A stretch of DNA of 64,000 nucleotides from Rhizomys pruinosus (GCA_009823505.1 VZQC01005584.1:233188-297187); one strand, 5' to 3'; positions 12,830-25,967 are shown, numbered from the stretch's first letter. Notes: a model not told the origin generated them from the sequence alone. Program-made: numbers and translations.

Positions 12830-13072
12830 TTTTTTTAATTTTATTTTATTTATTTATGTGTATGAATGTACTGTTTTGCATGTAGGTCTGTGCACCCATG
12901 TCGTGCAATGCCACAGAGGTCAGAAGAGGGTCTCAGAATCCCCTGGAACTGGAGTTCTCCTGGAATTGGAGTTACAGACGGTTTTCAGCCGCCATGTGGG
13001 TGCTGGGGATCGAACCCGGGTCCTCTGCAAGAGCGGTCGGCGCTCTTAACTGCTAGGCCATCTCTTCAGCCC
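12830..13072 (-). mobile_element. B2-type SINE (internally duplicated subfamily), copy 1
   Basis: Complete antisense element 424 bp downstream of a Znf385d exon. Target duplication CTCTATTACGTCTTCT (12814-12829) and CTCTATTATGTCTTCT (13073-13088), one mismatch. Contains the tRNA-type B box (gggttcgatcccc on the minus strand) and the internal duplication. Confidence 0.95.
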
Positions 13073-13317
13073 CTCTATTATGTCTTCTGTGGTGCATAAT
13101 GACACTGGAGTCAAGGCTCTGTGGTGGGGACCATTGAACTTTGGAAAGCTTTTGTTAAGTGTAGCCAGTGAACCATGATTGCTACAAATAATATCTTACT
13201 TATTCTTTCAACAACTTAAAGATACTCATTTGACCAGAGAAGGAAGAAAGGGGAGGTGGGCAGGTGGAGCCAATGGACAGAACCACGATTCTTACCCATC
13301 CCTCTTAACATTTTACT

Positions 13318-13519
13318 GGAGAGATGGCTCAGTGGTTAAGAACACTGGTGCTTCTTGCAGAAGGCCCAGGTTCAAATCCCAGCACCCACATGCCAGCTAA
13401 CAACTGTCTGTAACTCCAGTTTCAAGGAATCCAACATCCTCTCCTGTCCTCCGAGGGCATTGCACAACAGGGGTACACTGACATTCATGGAATACACACA
13501 CATAAAATAAAAATAATAA
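13318..13519 (+). mobile_element. B2/B3 SINE with target duplication
   Basis: Flanked by AACATTTTACT at 13307-13317 and 13520-13530. Head 'ggagagatggctcagtggttaag'. Confidence 0.9.
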
Positions 13520-13579
13520 AACATTTTACTTAAAAAAAGATTTTAGTGACTGAATACATTATCTTATTTCCATGTATTT

Positions 13580-13810
13580 GTACTTTATTTTATGCATATG
13601 AGTCTATGGCCTGCATGTGTATAAGAGCACTCCTGTTGTGGAATGTCCTCGGAGGTCAGAAGAGGGCGTCGGATACCCTGGAACTGAAGTTATTGGATCC
13701 CCTGAACTGAACTGGAGTTATGGACGGCTATTAGCCACCATGTGGGTGCTGGGACTCAAACCCAGGTCCTAGGCTTGTGCTGTAAACCAATGAGCCTTCT
13801 CTCCAGCCCC
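13580..13810 (-). mobile_element. B2/B3 SINE
   Basis: Antisense, with 'ctggaactgaagttattggatcccctgaactgaactggagtt', an irregular internal duplication different from the one in the young subfamily. Confidence 0.88.
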
Positions 13811-13824
13811 AACATTTTGAGTTT

Positions 13825-13851
13825 TAAGATTTATTTTTATTTTAGTGTGGG

Positions 13852-13897
<46 letters not shown>

Positions 13898-14042
13898 GAG
13901 TGCAGGTGCCTGCAGAAGCCACAGACATTAGATAGCCTGGAGCTCCAGTTATAAATAGTCTTCAGCTGCCCCGTGTGGGTGCTGGGAACCAAACTCAGAT
14001 CCTCTGAGGGGCTGTGTGGCCCCTTAACCGTCTCTCAGGCTC
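13825..14042 (-). mobile_element. B2/B3 SINE with (TG)n
   Basis: Antisense, T-rich left end, (TG)n at 13852-13893, 'gtgtgggtgctgggaaccaaactcagatcctctg', degenerate head. Confidence 0.8.
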
Positions 14043-14082
14043 TTTTTTCATTTTATTTTATTTCACTATTTTCTTTATTTTA

Positions 14083-14204
14083 TTTGAGACAGCTCTTTCT
14101 GACCTAAAAGTTGCTATGTAGACCAGGCTGGCCTCAGACTTAGAGAACTGCCTGCCCTTGCCTTCCAACTGCTAGGATTAAAAGTATGCACCAACATGCC
14201 CAGC
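14083..14204 (-). mobile_element. B1 SINE
   Basis: Antisense 'gagacagctctttctgacc..ccaacatgcccagctt'. Confidence 0.85.
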
Positions 14205-15357
14205 TTAAACATGTTAAAACAAAACAAAACAAAACAAAAATGCAGCAGTATGGTGGGTCAGGGAAGAACGGACCTTCCAGTGTTTCATGGCTCCGCCTTA
14301 TCCAGGTGTTTTATGTTTGTATGTGACATATTCACACATAAACATGTGTGTGTTTACATTCATGTGATACACAATGTTTCTTTCTTTCAGTGGCTCTCTC
14401 TGTGTATACATACATAAAAATACCAGCTTTTCTCTAAAGCCTAAATTGAATTCCAGTATGACTCTCACCCTAAAATCCAGAGATCTTAGAGTGACAGAGA
14501 AGAAGGATCCTTGGTGATTTATGCCCTAAGGTCAGGGTTCAGCTCTAGGCTGAGACACTGTGCAGTGGGGTGTTTTCTTGTTAATATTTTAGCATCAAGT
14601 CCAGGCTCTAAGAAGTGACTGTGAATGGAGAGCAGATCCTTGATCACCGCCTTCATCCTGTGCCTATCAGCTGCAGTCAGGCGTTCGGAGCTGAGAAATG
14701 CAAATGAGGATCTGACCTCAAGTCACCAACTCTACCATGCTGATCCACCACATGTTTACACATGTGGATGTGTTCTTTCCACGCAGATATCAGGAGACAG
14801 TAAAGGTCACTGGAGGCCTGTTTATTTCCCCAAGTATCTGATCATTGTGTACAATAAGCACATTAATTTTGGATGGGAGTCAGCTTGACAGGTCCCGCAC
14901 GCCTGTTCAGTTTGAAATGTATTTACACGATTATGGCAGACCTTGAATTCCCATCAGAAATACCTGACTAGGAAGAAGGAGTTATAACATTGCCTCACAC
15001 AAGGTCATTATTTTTTATAATCCAGTCTAGTTCTTTGATCTTTACTTCCACTTTCTGTATCAAAATGACCCATGAAAGTCTTAAATGCACCCTAACACAG
15101 GCACTGCACCCAGGGATCCCGTGATTTGCCTCCATGGCCTGGACAGGTGTCTTTAGGGGAGGAGAAGGAGAAAGAACTGCCACAGTGTGGTGTGCGGAAC
15201 TCTATAACGACTGGAGTAATCTCATCTAAGAGACGGATGCCGGGGGCCGCTCTTTCCTTGGGTCGCATCAGGAGTGGTCCTTCTGGACATGCAGCCTGGA
15301 CTGGCCACTGCACCTCACCTGCTCTCTTGCTTTCCAAGTTGCCTCTCGAATTTTCCC

Positions 15358-15395
15358 CTTGTTTGTTTGTTTGTTTGTTTGTTTGTTTGTTTGTT
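15358..15395 (+). repeat. (TTTG)n microsatellite
   Basis: About nine TTTG units. Confidence 0.95.
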
Positions 15396-15937
15396 TTCCC
15401 CTGTTCTAAATCAGAGTCCTAATTCAGCTTAGAAAGTTCCCCAAAGTCTCTGGCTCCTTGAGGCCATGACTTGGACTGGAACTAGAAGTCTGTGTGAGGA
15501 CTAGCAGTGCCAAAGGAAGAAAGAAAACATAGTCTTTGGTGGTCTTTAGCAGCCCCTCCCCACATACTGCACTTGACCCCCCGCTCATTCTGTTGTCTGT
15601 AACAGCAGCACAGTTGAGAGGTGACTGGCTCCGCTGTAGGGAAATCTATGGGATGGGTTCACAGAAGAGAGGCTGTGTCTGCAGGGCTCTCCTGTTAGGA
15701 ATGGGTGCAGATCTGAAGGATTCAACATAGGATTATTGATGGGTGTTTTAGCTTGGCTTTCTAGAGAAGTAGATTTTGAGACCAGGATCTGGGAACAGAT
15801 TGAATTTGAGGGAGTACAGATTCACAAGCTAGAGGACTAGGCAAATGGCTGGAAAGAAAGGCAGATGACACAGAGGCTTCACTCAGCCAGCTACCCACTT
15901 GTGCTGCTGGAACCCACCAGAAAGAAATGTTAGCTCA

Positions 15938-16071
15938 GGGCTGGAGAGATCACTCAGGATTAAAGGCACGTGCTGCTCCGCCAGAAGGCCTGAATTCAGT
16001 TCCCAGCACTTGTGCCAGGAAGCTCACAACTCCTAACCCCAGCTTCAGGAAAACTCACATTGTCTTCTAGA

Positions 16072-16126
<55 letters not shown>

Positions 16127-16127
16127 T
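15938..16127 (+). mobile_element. B2/B3 SINE ending in (CA)n
   Basis: Head 'gggctggagagatcactcagg', 'gaattcagttcccagcac', CA array 16070-16127. Confidence 0.85.
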
Positions 16128-16536
16128 CAACTTGGGTGGAGAATGTACCCCAACCAGATGTACTTTGTACATTCAAAATCTGCAGCACTTAAAAAAGAAG
16201 TCTTACCTTTGTGATTTGAAATACCAACGCTCCATTTAGTCAAAGAATGGTAGAATTCAGAACTGAGCTGGCTCTAGGCCTGTTCCTTGTCTCTTTAACC
16301 ATGGTGCTAGCAATGTCAGTCATTGTCTCCATTTGCACTTATGAAGGATATATTAGCACAGTGTCATGAGCTGCGCCCTACATGAGCACAGCCATTCAAA
16401 CTGTTAGTAATTTACTGATGAAACCAAACCTCTAACTAGATGTGTGTGACTAGAGCCCATTTTATGTCCACTGAAGATCAAGCAGTGCTGATTCCTCCAT
16501 AGTAACCTCATTCATTGTTTAAAGTGTAGACTAGCA

Positions 16537-16856
16537 ATGGGGCTGGAGAAGGGGCTCAGCTGTTAAGAGCTAGTAAAGCCTGTCCTTTGATAGTGAAATG
16601 TTTGTGCATTCAGACTTAGTGAAGTGCCTGGGAAATGGTACAGCTACAGGGTTTGCTTCCCAGCACCCACACTGAGGCTCACAGCTGCCTGTAACTACAG
16701 TTCCAGGGGATCTGATGCCCTCTTCTGGTCCCTGTGGGTACCAATAACACACATGGTACACATGCATGCATGCATGCATACATACATACATACATGAATA
16801 CATACAAGCAAAACACTCATACACATAAATAAAATAAGTAAATTAAAACAAAATAC
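16537..16856 (+). mobile_element. B2/B3 SINE with ~80 bp of foreign sequence inside
   Basis: Flanked by AGACTAGCA at 16528-16536 and 16857-16865. The head 'ggggctggagaaggggctcagctgttaagagc' is separated from 'gcttcccagcacccac' by about 90 bp that does not fit the family. Tail has (CATA)n. Confidence 0.82.
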
Positions 16857-16882
16857 AGACTAGCAGGATTTTACAGCTATGT

Positions 16883-16937
16883 CAATGTTTATACCTTTTG
16901 GATCATGGTCACCATGATCCAAAAGTTATAAACATTG
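16883..16937. repeat. 27-bp inverted repeat with 1-nt spacer
   Basis: Arms 16883-16909 and 16911-16937 are reverse complements with one mismatch (26 of 27). Could extrude as a near-perfect hairpin or cruciform. Confidence 0.93.
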
Positions 16938-18239
16938 AACCAAGTTGAACCAAGACTGCCAGGTTCACTTAGTCTATTTGATGACTTTTTTTCTGAATTC
17001 CTTTTAAAGGCATTCAGGGAAAACCAGGCCCACTTTGGATTCCTATTACTCCCCCCCCCAATAACCTGATAACTTCAAAAATTGTAACTTTCTTCTGGAG
17101 CCAGGTATTAGAAAACCACTGTCAGGTTAGCTTTAAAGACCAATTCTTATCAGAAGCAGCCAGGCTGCAGTGTGAGTGGAGGATGGGGAATTCTTATGTA
17201 TCTAGATAATCATTTTCTTTTTTCCAATTAAAAGCACATTATATCCAAACACAAAATAGTGTCGGCAACACCAAATGTGAGCTATGCATTTGTATGCTGC
17301 TCGTGGAATGCTAATGATCTTTGAAAATGTTTACTGATTTGTTTCTTAATACTGAGAAATGTATTACTAATCCTGAACAGCCAATTACCAGCAAATTTGG
17401 GGAGCATGGATTTTTATCAAATACTGTCTGTGGTTCAGTCTAGTAGAGTGAATTAGAAGTAATTTAGTTTGTACCCCCCCCCCAAATATATAGACAGCCT
17501 TTTAAGGAAACATAGGCTGGCAAAATGTCTTCTCTAGCCTGCATCTCCTCCCATCTCTCTCTCGGCCTCTCTCTTCCTCCCCACCCCCTCTCCAATGCAG
17601 TTATAATACCATATGGCACCTCTTAAGAATCCAGCCTTGTGGGACCCCTGTTGTACAGCACAGCTGCCTGAGGCAGAGCTTGGGGTTTGCCAAGTTCCTT
17701 CTTCTCTATTTCCTGCTAAGGTATCACCATTTGGAGTTGCGCTTAATTGATTTGTATCCCAGAGCTTTGGAATGCAGGACTGGAGCAGAGGCGACCTGCT
17801 TTGACAGTGTTAGAATCTGGAAGTGTAGCAGCTCTCTGGGGCTCACTAGCAAGGCCACAGGGCTGCCTAAGGGTGTGTAAACACCTAACCCTGCAAAGAG
17901 TGTGGAAAACCCCCTTTAAACTCCTATGTGATACATACAGACTTTATAAAAGATGCCTTTTTTTTTAAAATCCTCTCAAACATCCTACTTTTTCAGCTAA
18001 TTCTGATACTTTTCACCAAATGACTGAAAAAAATAGTTCAAATTTATCATTAAACTTATTAGTAATTTGGGTGTTTCTTTCCTTGTAATTGCTTGAAATA
18101 TTTAACGTTTGATAATTTTCATTCAGCCCATTCCAGTTGTTCTGCCTAAATAGACTGTGTTCTAGCACTCATTATGCTTTACTGAAAAATGTATTTATTT
18201 ATTTATTTATTTATTATTTTTATTTATTTATTTATTTAT

Positions 18240-18387
18240 TTTTGTCTTTTCGAGACAGGGGCTCTCTGTAGCCCCAGCTGTCCTGGAACTCACTCTGTAG
18301 ACCAGGCTGGCCTTGAACTCACAAAGATCTGCCTGCCTCTGCCTCACAAGTGCTAGGATTAAAGGCATGCGCCACCACGCCCAGCAT
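18240..18387 (-). mobile_element. B1 SINE
   Basis: Antisense, near-complete: 'cgagacaggggctctctgtagccccagctg..gccaccacgcccagc', beside a (TTTA)n tail at 18188-18242. Confidence 0.92.
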
Positions 18388-18388
18388 A

Positions 18389-18602
18389 TGTATTTATTTT
18401 TACTCATGCGTGAGTGTTTTGCCTTCATATATGCAAGTGCACCTGCATCATGCAATGCCCTCTGTGGCCAGAAGAGGGAATTAGATTTCCTACAACTGTA
18501 GTTACAGAGGTGTTAGCTACCATTTGGGTGCTGGAAACAAAAACCGAACCCTCTAAAAGAATCGCCATTATTCCTTAGCTGCTGAGCCATCTCTCCAGCC
18601 CC
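18389..18602 (-). mobile_element. B2/B3 SINE
   Basis: Antisense; 'atgcaatgccctctgtggccagaagaggg' and head 'gctgagccatctctccagcccc'. Confidence 0.88.
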
Positions 18603-19127
18603 CTCACTAAGTTTGAATGTACACATGCACAGAAAATACAAGTTTTAAAATGCTCAGAGAGTTTACTAAATTTTAGATGCTTAGAGATTTCTCCTTTTCT
18701 GATAACAAAGTCAAACTAAGGAGAAAAGCAAGAAGAGGTTGCATAAAAGTTACCGGGCACATGACACACCCAAAGAAATTCTTAAAACAGGAAGTACAGT
18801 AACAGACCACGTCAGTAAAGATGAGCATTCTTTTTTTTTTTTCTCTTTTTCTTTGTTATTACTGAACCACTAAGAAAGTAATACTTTAGTTAACAGAAGC
18901 AAATTAGGATGTGTCCCCACAACACCTTGAACCAGAACTGTTTCCAAACTGAAAAAAAAATCTATATTTTTAGTGTTTAATTTTTATCAAAATTAATATC
19001 TAATATGTCACCTGATTTTCATACTTCATCTACTATGTGAGCAAGACCTGGCTTGTAAGAAGCTCTGGGCCAATTCTTCAGTGTGTTCAGACTGAGACTA
19101 TTTGGAGACCAGATTCATGTGAACATC

Positions 19128-19279
19128 AGCAGTCGAGTGTTTACTGCTCTTGCAGAGGACTGGGTTCTGTTCCCAGCACCTACATGGTGGCCCACAATCT
19201 CATAGAATTCCAGTTCTAGTTGATCTGATGTTCTTTTGGTCTCTTGGGACACCTGAAGACCTGTGGTACACTTAAACAG

Positions 19280-19322
<43 letters not shown>

Positions 19323-19360
19323 ATACAAATATAAATAAAATAATAAATCCTTAGAAGAGA
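19128..19360 (+). mobile_element. B2/B3 SINE, head missing, with (CA)n
   Basis: 'actgctcttgcagaggactgggttctgttcccagcacctac', CA array 19282-19319, A-rich end. Confidence 0.82.
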
Positions 19361-19424
19361 GAACAAGAGCCCTTTTGATCACTATTGTGTTAGGATGGAT
19401 GCCTTCTTCCATTTTATAGAAGTG

Positions 19425-19428
<4 letters not shown>

Positions 19429-19459
<31 letters not shown>
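19429..19459 (+). repeat. (CA)n microsatellite
   Basis: About 15 CA units in otherwise unique sequence. Confidence 0.95.
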
Positions 19460-19462
<3 letters not shown>

Positions 19463-22287
19463 GCACACACATACAAAATTTGCTCTGGAACATTCACCCA
19501 AAATTCCACATGTTCAAGGCTTGGTTCCCAAAGTAGTAACAGAGAGAGGGGCTAGAACCTTGAATGGATGGACTCTACTTCATCCATCGTGGCAGCACTA
19601 ATTGGGCTGAATGAATTTAAAAAGTCCTAGAAACAGTGCTTGAATTTGGTGTGGGACATTGGAAAGTGAGCCAGGAAAAGGTGGAGGGGTACTTAGGAGT
19701 GAATGTGAGAAAATACATTTTATGGATTATGAAAGTCTTAGAGAATAACTAAAAATTATTAGATTTGAAAAAAAAATGTGGTGCCTAATGAAAGGAATCT
19801 AGATCATTGGGATGGTGGACTGGAAGGGGATGGTTGGACCCTGTCCTCCTCTCCGCTCTTTCCTTCCTAGCTGTGACGTGGGTGGCTCCTCCCCACACGC
19901 TCCTGAAATGCTTCCTGGCCCAAATCCCCAAAACAGTGAGGCCATCAGTTTATGGACTGAGATCTCAAAAACAGCGATAGACATTTCCTAAGTTGATGAT
20001 CTCAGCAGCTTCTGTGTGGAAAGCTGACTTAAATCCTCCTTGTTGTCCTCCTCTTCCTCCTCCTCCTCCTCCTCCTCTCTTCCCTCCTTCCTCCTCCCTA
20101 TCAAGAGGCTCCTAGGGGTAATCAATATCCTCAAATGCCTTTAAGTTAATTTCTATTAAGCTTCTCATGCTTCATTTCAAGAACTACAGAGCTACATGTA
20201 GCTAGTGGATACCTGGTCCACCACATATCTGTGAAGACACTGACATTTTTCATCACTAAGGACATTTTTATTGCACTATGTACAGGCACTATAATTCAGG
20301 AATATGTTTGGAGGACTGTGATAGTGGGCAATTTATGATGAATTACCTAATAAAAGGAATTTGTACATGCCTGTGAGCACTCGAGGTTCAGGTGTTTTCC
20401 TTCATTTACCTCTTACCACTTAACAAACTCATGTGGTGACCCCGAGAGCTACAATGTTATGCATTTTCCAGTCATGCAGATATGTGACTATTCTTATGTA
20501 TGGCTTTAATGCCTACCCTCCAATAAGGTCATTAGTTTCCAACCATCTGAAAATGTACATGTGACAGTGTGTTCCCAATGAAGGTGCAGGGCTTGGCAGT
20601 GACAGCTGGGCAGGCATTGGACCTTTGAGGCTCTTGGAATTTGCTATCAAGAACATCTGTAACTTTCATTTACAAAATAAAAAGACCCTTGGTGGGGTGG
20701 TGCATATCTGGAATCTCAGTACTTGGGGGGGGTGCTGAATCACAAGGACCATTTTAGTTCAATGCCAACCTCGGTCCCCCAAAGAAAAACATAAATAAGG
20801 AAAAATAAAAGTAATTCACATTAAAAAGCAAACAAAAGCATTGCTTCTGCAAGCAATAAATGGAAGTTATAATATGGAAGTGTGCCACGAATTTGCCTAC
20901 TTCTCCATTGATTGGTATGAATTACAAAGCATCTTAGAGAATTCATACCTAAGTGAGGTGACATTTCTTATTCTGAAGAAGTCACACTGTACTTCCTGGA
21001 AAGCCTTGGTATTCTCTGTGGTCAGAGTTTCAGGGCCTCCTGGATAAAAGAAGCTTCTGGGTCCCTGTCATTTGTCCTCTCATGCTGAAGAGAGAGGGGC
21101 TCCCTGAGCTCAGGTTTTCCTTCTGGTCCTACCCTCCCAACACCCCTTGGGTACTCAGAGCTTCCCTTGGTCACTGTGTGCTTCGTCCCCGCCCTAATGA
21201 CCTCCACAGCTTGCCCTCTGGGATGTTTTCTGATCTGAAGACAAAGTCCCCTGTTCTTTTGTGTCAGATGACATCCCCTAACTTGTCTCTGCTCTTTTGG
21301 AACTGGACTTGATGCTTATTGATAGTAAATCAACCAACTCCATTAAGCCAGGGAGCCAACAGAAATACTACAATTTTTAATAATGCCATCGCTTGGCATC
21401 ATGGGTGTGATTCTAAGTGCTTAATGTTTGTTGATATGCTGTTTTGATATTTTTCCTTCCCCTGAGGAAAAAAAAAATCCAAATGCACTTAACATGGAAA
21501 ATTCATTCTGTATAAGAGACATGGGTGACAAAAGGTTAACTTGGTATTCAAAAGGTGTTAAGAAGAGCACATGTGGGCATACGATCCCAAGTATTCATTT
21601 CAGGTACAGAGTTGTAAGCACTTTTCTTCCTTGGCACACACAGGATCAGCAATAACAATAACGAGTGTCATAAATAGATACATTGAACATCACAGGCATT
21701 GCTCTGTTTGCGTAGAATATTTTAAGCCAGTGAATGGACATTTAGCTGTAAGTAAGATGTTGCGCTAGTGACAGAAGGCAGCTCAATGACAATTGGCAGT
21801 CACATGGGTCTGCTGAGATTCTGGATAAATGGTATTAAACAGAGACAAATTAATGGGCATTGGATAGTTAAACTCAAAGGTCTTGAAGCTTATATATTAG
21901 AGAATAATTGTAGGTATACCATAATAGACTTTGCCTCTGAAACTGCCTTAGTAATGTCTACAAAGTTTGGATCAAGTGATGGAAATTGTCATATTCTTGA
22001 TTCCCACTGTACCACTTATGAAAGTCGTTGGTGAAGAAACTATCAAGCATGCAATAAAAATTTAATGAGTACGATGTTTATTGCAAACTAATTATGTAAG
22101 GGACAAAGGAAGTAGTTCTAATTCCTATTATTGGTTAAGTGGTTAAGTATATCATGGCCACTAAGTTATCATTAAAAACCATATGCATTTCCAAAAATAT
22201 GTGTAATTCCATAAGAATTTTTCTGCCACATTACTTTAGCTAAGTTACTCATTTTTTTAGATTGCACATATATGAATAGAAAATAAG

Positions 22288-22460
22288 TGGTTGGGAGATG
22301 GTTCAGTAAATAAAAGTGATCTCCACTCGAGCCTGACAAACAGTTCTATCCCCAGACCCAAGTAGTCGTGAAAGGAGAAAGCCAACTCCAAAAGCTTGTC
22401 CTCTGACCTCCAGTTGTGTCAAGGCACAGGTGTGCCACCCCAGGAATAATAAATTCAAAT
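22288..22460 (+). mobile_element. tRNA-derived SINE (B3-like)
   Basis: 'gttgggagatggttcagtaaataaaagtgat', 'gttctatccccagaccc', 'cctctgacctcc'. Old. Confidence 0.65.
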
Positions 22461-22619
22461 TGCAAATGAAAGACTGGTACACAAAATATGTTAGTAAACA
22501 AGCCCTTCATTAGTTTTCCTTCTTATTCACCTTTCCTTTATACTAGCACTGAAAGACCTCTGGAGTACAGCAGTTACCTAGTATGTGTGAGGTGGCGGGT
22601 TCAATCCCTAGGAACACAG

Positions 22620-22795
22620 GAAACAGTAGAAGAGGAGGAGGAGGAGGAGGAGGAGGAGGAACAATTGAAAGAAAGGGTAGAAGGGTAGAAGAGGAGAAAG
22701 AGCTAGAGAAGGAGGAAGAGGAAGAGAAGAAAGGGGAACAAAGGGAGAGGGAGGAGGGTGGGGAGGACAAACCCCAAAGGAGATGGGGAATGAAA
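22620..22795 (+). repeat. Polypurine tract with (GGA)n
   Basis: About 175 bp of mostly A/G, with a pure (GGA)n run at 22634-22660. Confidence 0.93.
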
Positions 22796-23770
22796 CGGAA
22801 ACTATCTTCTTCCTTCCACTTTGGAGCATGGTATCTAAAACTAGACAAGTTAAAAAAATAGCAAACATATAGAGAACGTCTTGGAAACTTCTGACCTATA
22901 AAGACACGTGATTTCAAACAGAGGCCACTTATAAAAGTAATGGTCCACATGGCTCCTACAGATTCCTCAGAGGAGGACAAAGTCAAGGGCAGAAGCAGAT
23001 CTTATCCCTGATAGGCAGTCACCAGGCAGCACGATGCCCTCAGGATGTTGGAAACAGAGGTGGCATCACTGGCTGGAGCTCCTCCCTGCCAGATTCCAGG
23101 AAATTCTAAGAAGGAAGGATGCATATCCTTGAGAAAACATGAGGAGGGGGAGTTTGAAAGACTCAAGGTAAAATCCATTTTCATTGGTGTGTAAAATAGA
23201 AAACTGAAGAAAGACTCATCTGTGCGTGTCCCCGGGTGGCTGAGGAGGCCTGGGCGTTTTGTAGGAGCTTCTCTATGAATCCATTTTCTGTTTACAAAAA
23301 AATTCAAATAGTGCTTGCCTTATGACCACATCAAGTCACCTGACCTTTCTGAACCTGGTTTGCCATTTTTAATTGGCATTTATAATGGCACTCATCTCAC
23401 AGGGGAGCTGCTAACAGGGAAACTCAGCACACAATCTGAAAAGTCCATTAAAGATTCAATAAAGATACGTTTTTACAATCTTTGTGTTTATATTATTAGC
23501 ACACATCTTATCTCTCAAAAATGTGTTTTAAAATTGAGTACATTTTTGCTGAACTTTAGCTGCATAAAAAGTACGGAAACCTCCATAAGGCTTTGAAAAT
23601 TTCATAAAACCATCCAGTAGTTACTTATAATGGATCATGTTACATTGCACAAAAAAATTTGACTGTATTTGATGATGAATACTAATCAGAGTCAGGGCTC
23701 TTATTTGAAATCCCTGTTACATCTGTTTTGTTACATTTTTTAGTTATTGGGTTTGTGCCTATGTGTGTGC

Positions 23771-23795
23771 CTGTGTGTGTGTGTGTGTGTGTGTT

Positions 23796-23823
<28 letters not shown>
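23771..23823 (+). repeat. (GT)n microsatellite
   Basis: GT array with a TTTGTTT interruption. Confidence 0.95.
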
Positions 23824-23826
<3 letters not shown>

Positions 23827-24363
23827 ACGTCTTTGTGTGTGTTCTACAGAGCAGGTTCCGATTCTGAGTCACAAAGGAGGCAAAACAAAATGCAGCCAGG
23901 AATCCCTCAGGAAAGTCATCGGAACTAACTTTTAGATTTCCGGTATCTTTACAGGAGTAGCCTCAACAAGCTACCCATGTTGACTGGAAAAACACTTCCA
24001 TGAAATCACCTGTTGGGATGAAGATGTCTGGACAGCCATGTACATATTGTTTCTTGCTCCATCCTAGGACTTTCTTGTTCAATATTCTCTTCCATCTTCG
24101 GAGCGAGTAGAAAGCAGTTGTACTCACTGTGTGTGAGGGAAATGACCCAACCATGCGAGGAGGCATCCCAGCCGCCACTGTAGCCAGATTCAGGGGCTCC
24201 AGCTCCTATGCAAATTATCTTCCTGCAGGATGCTGAATTCCTTAGCAGGAGACATGAGCATTTTAGTAGCTGGACATTAAGAATACTGATCATTAAAGTG
24301 AGCAATCTAGGTTGTAAGAACGTGTACCTTTTATATTGAACTTGGTGGAGTTATGATTATTTT

Positions 24364-24527
24364 TTTGCTTTGTTTTGTTTTGGTGTTTTCGAGACAGGGT
24401 CTTCCTGTAGCCCCAGCTGTCCTGGAAATCACTCTGTAGACCAGGCTGGCCTTGAACTCACAGAGATCTGCCTGCCTCTGCCTCCTGAGTGCTATGATTA
24501 AAGGCGTGCACCACCACGCCCAGCTAT
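24364..24527 (-). mobile_element. B1 SINE with 13-bp target duplication
   Basis: Flanked by TTATGATTATTTT at 24351-24363 and 24528-24540 (perfect). Full-length antisense B1. Confidence 0.94.
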
Positions 24528-24819
24528 TTATGATTATTTTGAGTGTGGGTGATGAGGCTATCACACGCCTTCGTGGACATTTTATGATTTAACATGGTAT
24601 GATCTGCACTCTACTCCCAACATGTTTCTTCATGGATAAGAGTTCTGTGCCTGTGACTCAGAATAACCTTTGCTCAAAACAGCAACCAACAATCTCCTAA
24701 ATACACATAGGAAAGAGGAGGTGCCAGAAATAAATGTGAAAATCAGAACAGCAAAAATAGTAGAAGAAAACCTAGTAGTAAAAGCATATCAGGAAGTTAT
24801 CAAATAAAGAGTATTTATC

Positions 24820-25051
24820 GGGGCTGGAGAGATGGCTTAGTGGTTAAGAGTGCCAACTGCTCTTGCAGAGGACCCAGGTTTGATCCCCAGCACCCACATG
24901 GCAGCTGAGAACCGTCTTTAACTCCAGTTCCAGGGGAATCTGATGCCCTCTCCTGACTTCCGCAGCATTGCATGACAGGAGTGCACAAACCTACATGCAG
25001 GAAGTACATTCATATACATAAAAATAAATAAATAAATAATTTTTAAAAAAA
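24820..25051 (+). mobile_element. B2/B3 SINE
   Basis: 'ggggctggagagatggcttagtggttaagag' to an A-rich tail; a near copy of GTATTTATC lies on both sides (24811 and 25053). Lacks the internal duplication of the young subfamily but otherwise close to it. Confidence 0.93.
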
Positions 25052-25267
25052 GAATATTTATCAATAAGAACAAAAGGGACGTTCTGAGCACTTTTTGAGG
25101 GAAAATTGCCATTATGAACTATATATATTTTTTTTTCACATATATATGTAATGTATGTATATGTAGTTCACACACATGTGTGATCCCAGAAAACAGATGT
25201 TGATGGTAGCTAAATGGAGTTACGTCCAACACATTAATTGTGTGTGACAGTCCAGGGATGCTAATGC

Positions 25268-25926
25268 TTTAATTTTTTAAAAATACTTTTATTGATGTTT
25301 TGTGTATTTCAGACATCATTTTCAGTTCAAGTTAGACATATCCCCTTTCCCTTCCCTCCCACGCCATGCCAGATCATGCATTCTGCCATGCATGTCCTGC
25401 GTCTTTCTTTCAGTCTTTTTAAAGTTTTTCTCTGCAAAGGTTTATTGTTTGGGACAGAATTTAACTATATCATTCTGTTCTTTTGACCCAGTCCTTATGT
25501 TGTTATGGTTCCCTCCCAATTGTATTGCTCTAAAATATGCCTATATAAACATTGTAAATGTACCAGAATTATGTCCTCCAGGAATAAACTGTATGTTCAC
25601 TCCAATATATGTTTAGGAGTTCACATTTTTCCCATTTAATTTTATATTACTCTAAAATATGAATATGTATACCTTCCCCCAATATACATTAATTACCATG
25701 TCTGAAAGTAGGTGGTAAGTTAATTCTAGGGCTCATATTATAATATCACAGTTGCTTTCAGATAGAAAGAAATATAATAATAACACTGCTCAGCTTGCCT
25801 TTCAATTGGGGGATTTGGTGCTAGCATCCACAAATGAGGAAAACCATTCTCTGTTTTTGGGGGGTACTATGTTATTTCTCTTAGCATAATGGCTTTGAGT
25901 TTCATCCATTTACCTGCAAAGTTCAC
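25268..25926 (-). mobile_element. 5'-truncated L1, 3' end only
   Basis: The minus strand carries an L1 3' UTR. It shares long matches with the 3' UTR of the L1 at 46255-46830, for example 'cccatttaattttatattactctaaaatatg' and 'cacagttgctttcagata', but stops at about the start of the ORF2 tail. No coding part. Confidence 0.8.
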
Positions 25927-25967
25927 TGAAGCATACCCATCCAGGCTTTGAGACATACTGCTCTTAT

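Noticed and set aside
12830..13072. tRNA gene from the B-box sequence
   Set aside because: The B box belongs to a B2 SINE; no cloverleaf or anticodon arm.
22543..22986. Ser/Pro/Phe-rich minus-strand ORF and the plus-strand Glu/Gly-rich frames
   Set aside because: Produced by the (GGA)n polypurine tract; no start context, splice sites or conserved motif.
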